Source: an uncultured Alphaproteobacteria bacterium (GTDB lineage Bacteria > Pseudomonadota > Alphaproteobacteria > Caulobacterales > Parvularculaceae). From it: 7,796 bases of DNA. Below the pieces are notes generated by a model. The model searched no databases. It was not told the origin of the DNA and saw only the letters and a list, made by a program, of their open reading frames with translations. Below, in pieces: positions 6,233 to 7,796 of the stretch (positions are counted from its first letter, which is position 1; every line of letters begins with the position of its first letter). The DNA lies in contig CALKYG010000417.1 of NCBI GenBank assembly GCA_938003575.1, forward strand, positions 1 to 7,796, read 5' to 3'. The position numbers and the translations under genes were made by a program.

Positions 6233-7770
6233 GCAAAAAACCCGTGAAGAAACCATTTGGGGGCGTCGGTCTCACGCTCATAAAGCCCTTCGCGATAAAT
6301 CCAGTAGCGCCGGCCCTCTTCATCCTCGACGCGATAATAGTCGCGCGTCAGTTTCGTCGTTTCGCGGCGGCGCCATTCATCGGCGATGCGCTCAGGCCCG
6401 TTCGCCTTGATGATGCGGTACGAGACGCGCCGCCACCGGAACCGCACCGGCGGATCATCCGGCGCCTGCGCCAGCGCTTCGATTTCCTCTGGATGCGGCA
6501 GGATTCTGACCGGGCGACGAAGACTTGGGTCGGCGGCGGCCGCCGCCGCTTCCGGCGCAGTCGCCGGGATCAGCGCGTCGGCGCATTCGGGAAGATGCGA
6601 ATCGCGCACCTCAAGACGGCAAACGCGGCGCGCGCCAAGCCGGTTGCTCAGCCGGTCTTTCAGTTCCGATACGGCGGCGTCCGCAATGGCGCGGTCAAAG
6701 GCCGCATGTTGAACCGCATGAACGCTCTGTGTCTCGAATGCCTCAAGACGCAAAAGTTCAAACCCGAAACCGGCGTCGATGTCGCTTTTAAGATCATCAA
6801 GCCGGTTGGCGAACAGCCGCGCAATGTGGGCGGGGGATTTCGCCGCGCCTGATGTCCGGACGCAAACGCGGCTGACGTCGTTGTCGACGCGAAAGAGCGA
6901 AAGTTCAAAACGCCGCGCGCCCTTCCCTGCTTTTGAAAGATTTTCGCCAATCTCATCCGAAAGCGCCTTCACGCACCCGGCGACGGCGTCAAGCGTTGCA
7001 ACCGGTTCGGCGAAACGCATGTCGGCGTAGTAATGCGGCGCAGGACGCACAAAGGTCAGCGTTTCAGCTTCGCATCCGAGCGCCTGCCCGAGGCGCAATA
7101 GCAACTCTCTTGAAAACCGCGCCGTCAACGGCGCACGCGGCATGTCGTAAATCTGGCCGATGCGCTTCAGCCCGAGCCGCTTCAAATTTTCCAAAGCGGC
7201 GCCGCCTATTCTGAGCGCTTCAATCGGCAGCGGCGCAAGCGCGGGCTTTATTTCCGCCGGAGAAATCGTCCCCTCCCAGCCGCAGCTCGCAAGCGCATAG
7301 GCGGCGCCGGGCGTCGGCGCGACGGCCAGACTTGCAGCAAAACCCGCATGGGTGAGACGGCCCTTGATATCGGCGATGATCTCACCTTCGCCGCCAAAAA
7401 CCTTTTCACAGCCCGTAATGTCGATAAACGCCGCGCCGATGCGATAAAGCGCAACCCGCGGCGAATAGCGCATGAAGCGTTCGCAAAGCCTTTCGAAATC
7501 GCGCGCATCTTCCTGGGGGCGCGCCTCGACGGCTACAAGGCCCGGACACATGGCGCGCGCATCGGTCAGCGCTTGCCCTTGAAAAAGCCCCATCGCCTCC
7601 GCGCCCGCATCGAGCGCAAGGATGCGCAGCGCGTTTTGCACCCTCTCAGAGACGACAAGCGGCGCGGCGACGCCGTCAAGCGACGGCCGCCGCCGCAGGC
7701 GGTCGGTTGTCCATCTCGGGATCAAGACGGCGAGGAAGCGCCGCCTCCCGCAATTCTCCTCTTTCATCAT
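6229..7770 (-). CDS. imuB: ImuB, non-catalytic Y-family polymerase homologue (SOS mutasome hub)
   Basis: The protein has 513 residues, normal for ImuB. In this family it does not polymerise DNA; it links ImuA, DnaE2 and the beta sliding clamp during induced translesion synthesis. Residues 12-26 (FLAVLIPRWTTDRLR) are the ImuB form of the Y-family N-terminus, without the metal-binding Asp of DinB. The second catalytic motif, SxDEAYLDVT in DinB, reads RIGAAFIDIT at 110-119, so the Asp-Glu pair is Gly112-Ala113. A helix-hairpin-helix-like stretch lies near 186-210 and a little-finger-like region near 240-345. The alphaproteobacterial ImuB tail follows: the DSHLPE motif at 390-395, tyrosine-rich RDYYR (476-480) and YWIYREGLYE (489-498), and the terminal WFLHGFFA. 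Met1 (7770) or Met2 (7767) can be the start. GGAG at 7775-7778 is 4 nt from the first and 7 nt from the second. The conserved N-terminus excludes a later start. It overlaps imuA by 95 nt and dnaE2 by 4 nt. Confidence 0.93.
   Translation of the reverse strand: MMKEENCGRRRFLAVLIPRWTTDRLRRRPSLDGVAAPLVVSERVQNALRILALDAGAEAMGLFQGQALTDARAMCPGLVAVEARPQEDARDFERLCERFMRYSPRVALYRIGAAFIDITGCEKVFGGEGEIIADIKGRLTHAGFAASLAVAPTPGAAYALASCGWEGTISPAEIKPALAPLPIEALRIGGAALENLKRLGLKRIGQIYDMPRAPLTARFSRELLLRLGQALGCEAETLTFVRPAPHYYADMRFAEPVATLDAVAGCVKALSDEIGENLSKAGKGARRFELSLFRVDNDVSRVCVRTSGAAKSPAHIARLFANRLDDLKSDIDAGFGFELLRLEAFETQSVHAVQHAAFDRAIADAAVSELKDRLSNRLGARRVCRLEVRDSHLPECADALIPATAPEAAAAAADPSLRRPVRILPHPEEIEALAQAPDDPPVRFRWRRVSYRIIKANGPERIADEWRRRETTKLTRDYYRVEDEEGRRYWIYREGLYERETDAPKWFLHGFFA
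6531..6548. repeat. 18-nt perfect GC-only palindrome inside imuB
   Basis: The sequence CGGCGGCGGCCGCCGCCG equals its own reverse complement and contains a NotI site (GCGGCCGC). It encodes part of the alanine run at ImuB residues 408-413, in the linker between the little-finger-like region and the conserved tail. Most simply it is a by-product of repeated GCC/GCG alanine codons in a low-complexity linker. Confidence 0.8.
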
Positions 7771-7796
7771 CCCACTCCACCACCCACGCGCCGCGT
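7676..7796 (-). CDS. imuA: ImuA C-terminus (partial; SOS mutagenesis accessory protein)
   Basis: An open frame enters from the right edge and ends at TGA 7676-7678. It gives 39 residues, starting RGAWVVEWDDERGEL and ending in an Ala-rich tail (NRPPAAAAVA). Tryptophans followed by acidic residues and a low-complexity tail fit the C-terminal end of ImuA, a RecA-like partner that helps assemble the ImuB-DnaE2 mutasome. The position directly upstream of imuB is where imuA is expected. The other two frames fit less well: one stops after nine codons (at TGA 7767-7769) and the other is the imuB frame itself. The last 95 nt overlap the start of imuB. The RecA-like core and any LexA-controlled promoter lie outside the window, so the identification rests on context plus a short tail. 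Confidence 0.72.
   Translation of the reverse strand, partial: RGAWVVEWDDERGELREAALPRRLDPEMDNRPPAAAAVA
7775..7778 (-). promoter_or_regulatory. Probable ribosome binding site of imuB
   Basis: GGAG inside the imuA coding sequence is 4 nt from the first ATG (7770) and 7 nt from the second, adjacent ATG (7767). Spacing favours Met2 as the start. Either way imuB begins well inside imuA. Confidence 0.5.

Noticed and set aside
6233..6256. Upstream ATG start for dnaE2 adding eight residues
   Set aside because: It would lie within imuB with no ribosome site, and DnaE2 proteins normally start just before the YAEL motif; the ATGA overlap at 6229-6232 is the better start.

Overview
The window is one co-directional minus-strand block, read right to left, with almost no non-coding DNA. 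It comes from a GC-rich alphaproteobacterium, most likely of the Hyphomicrobiales (rhizobial/methylotroph side). I infer this from the base composition, the imuA-imuB-dnaE2 arrangement and the wording of the ImuB and DnaE2 proteins; no marker in the window fixes the genus.

Right part (about 2948-7796): the SOS mutagenesis cassette. It holds the last 39 codons of imuA (7676-7796, entering from outside the window), complete imuB (6229-7770) and complete dnaE2 (2948-6232). imuA and imuB overlap by 95 nt in different frames, and imuB and dnaE2 overlap by 4 nt (ATGA). In this family ImuB is a catalytically dead Y-family protein that brings the error-prone C-family polymerase DnaE2 to the sliding clamp for translesion synthesis. 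The sequence agrees: ImuB has Gly-Ala where active Y-family enzymes have Asp-Glu, while DnaE2 keeps its polymerase aspartates but has lost the metal ligands of the PHP domain.

Left part (1-2862): three genes for a biotin-dependent acyl-CoA carboxylation module. They are a 538-aa carboxyltransferase (beta) subunit, a 276-aa crotonase-family enoyl-CoA hydratase and the first 138 codons of a biotin carboxylase (alpha) subunit that runs off the left edge. Order and sequence resemble atuC-atuE-atuF of the acyclic terpene (geranyl-CoA) route more than the leucine liuB-liuC-liuD set, but the true substrate cannot be settled here. Beta and hydratase genes are 2 nt apart, and hydratase and alpha overlap by 4 nt, so the three look like one translationally coupled operon.

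Only 85 nt separate dnaE2 from the carboxylase module, with no convincing terminator, promoter or LexA box. SOS-induced read-through into the metabolic genes is therefore possible. I saw no RNA genes, mobile elements, CRISPR arrays or plausible plus-strand genes. The window is mostly recognisable biology. The points most worth checking are the gene junctions, the carboxylase substrate and the apparently degenerate clamp-binding segment of ImuB.
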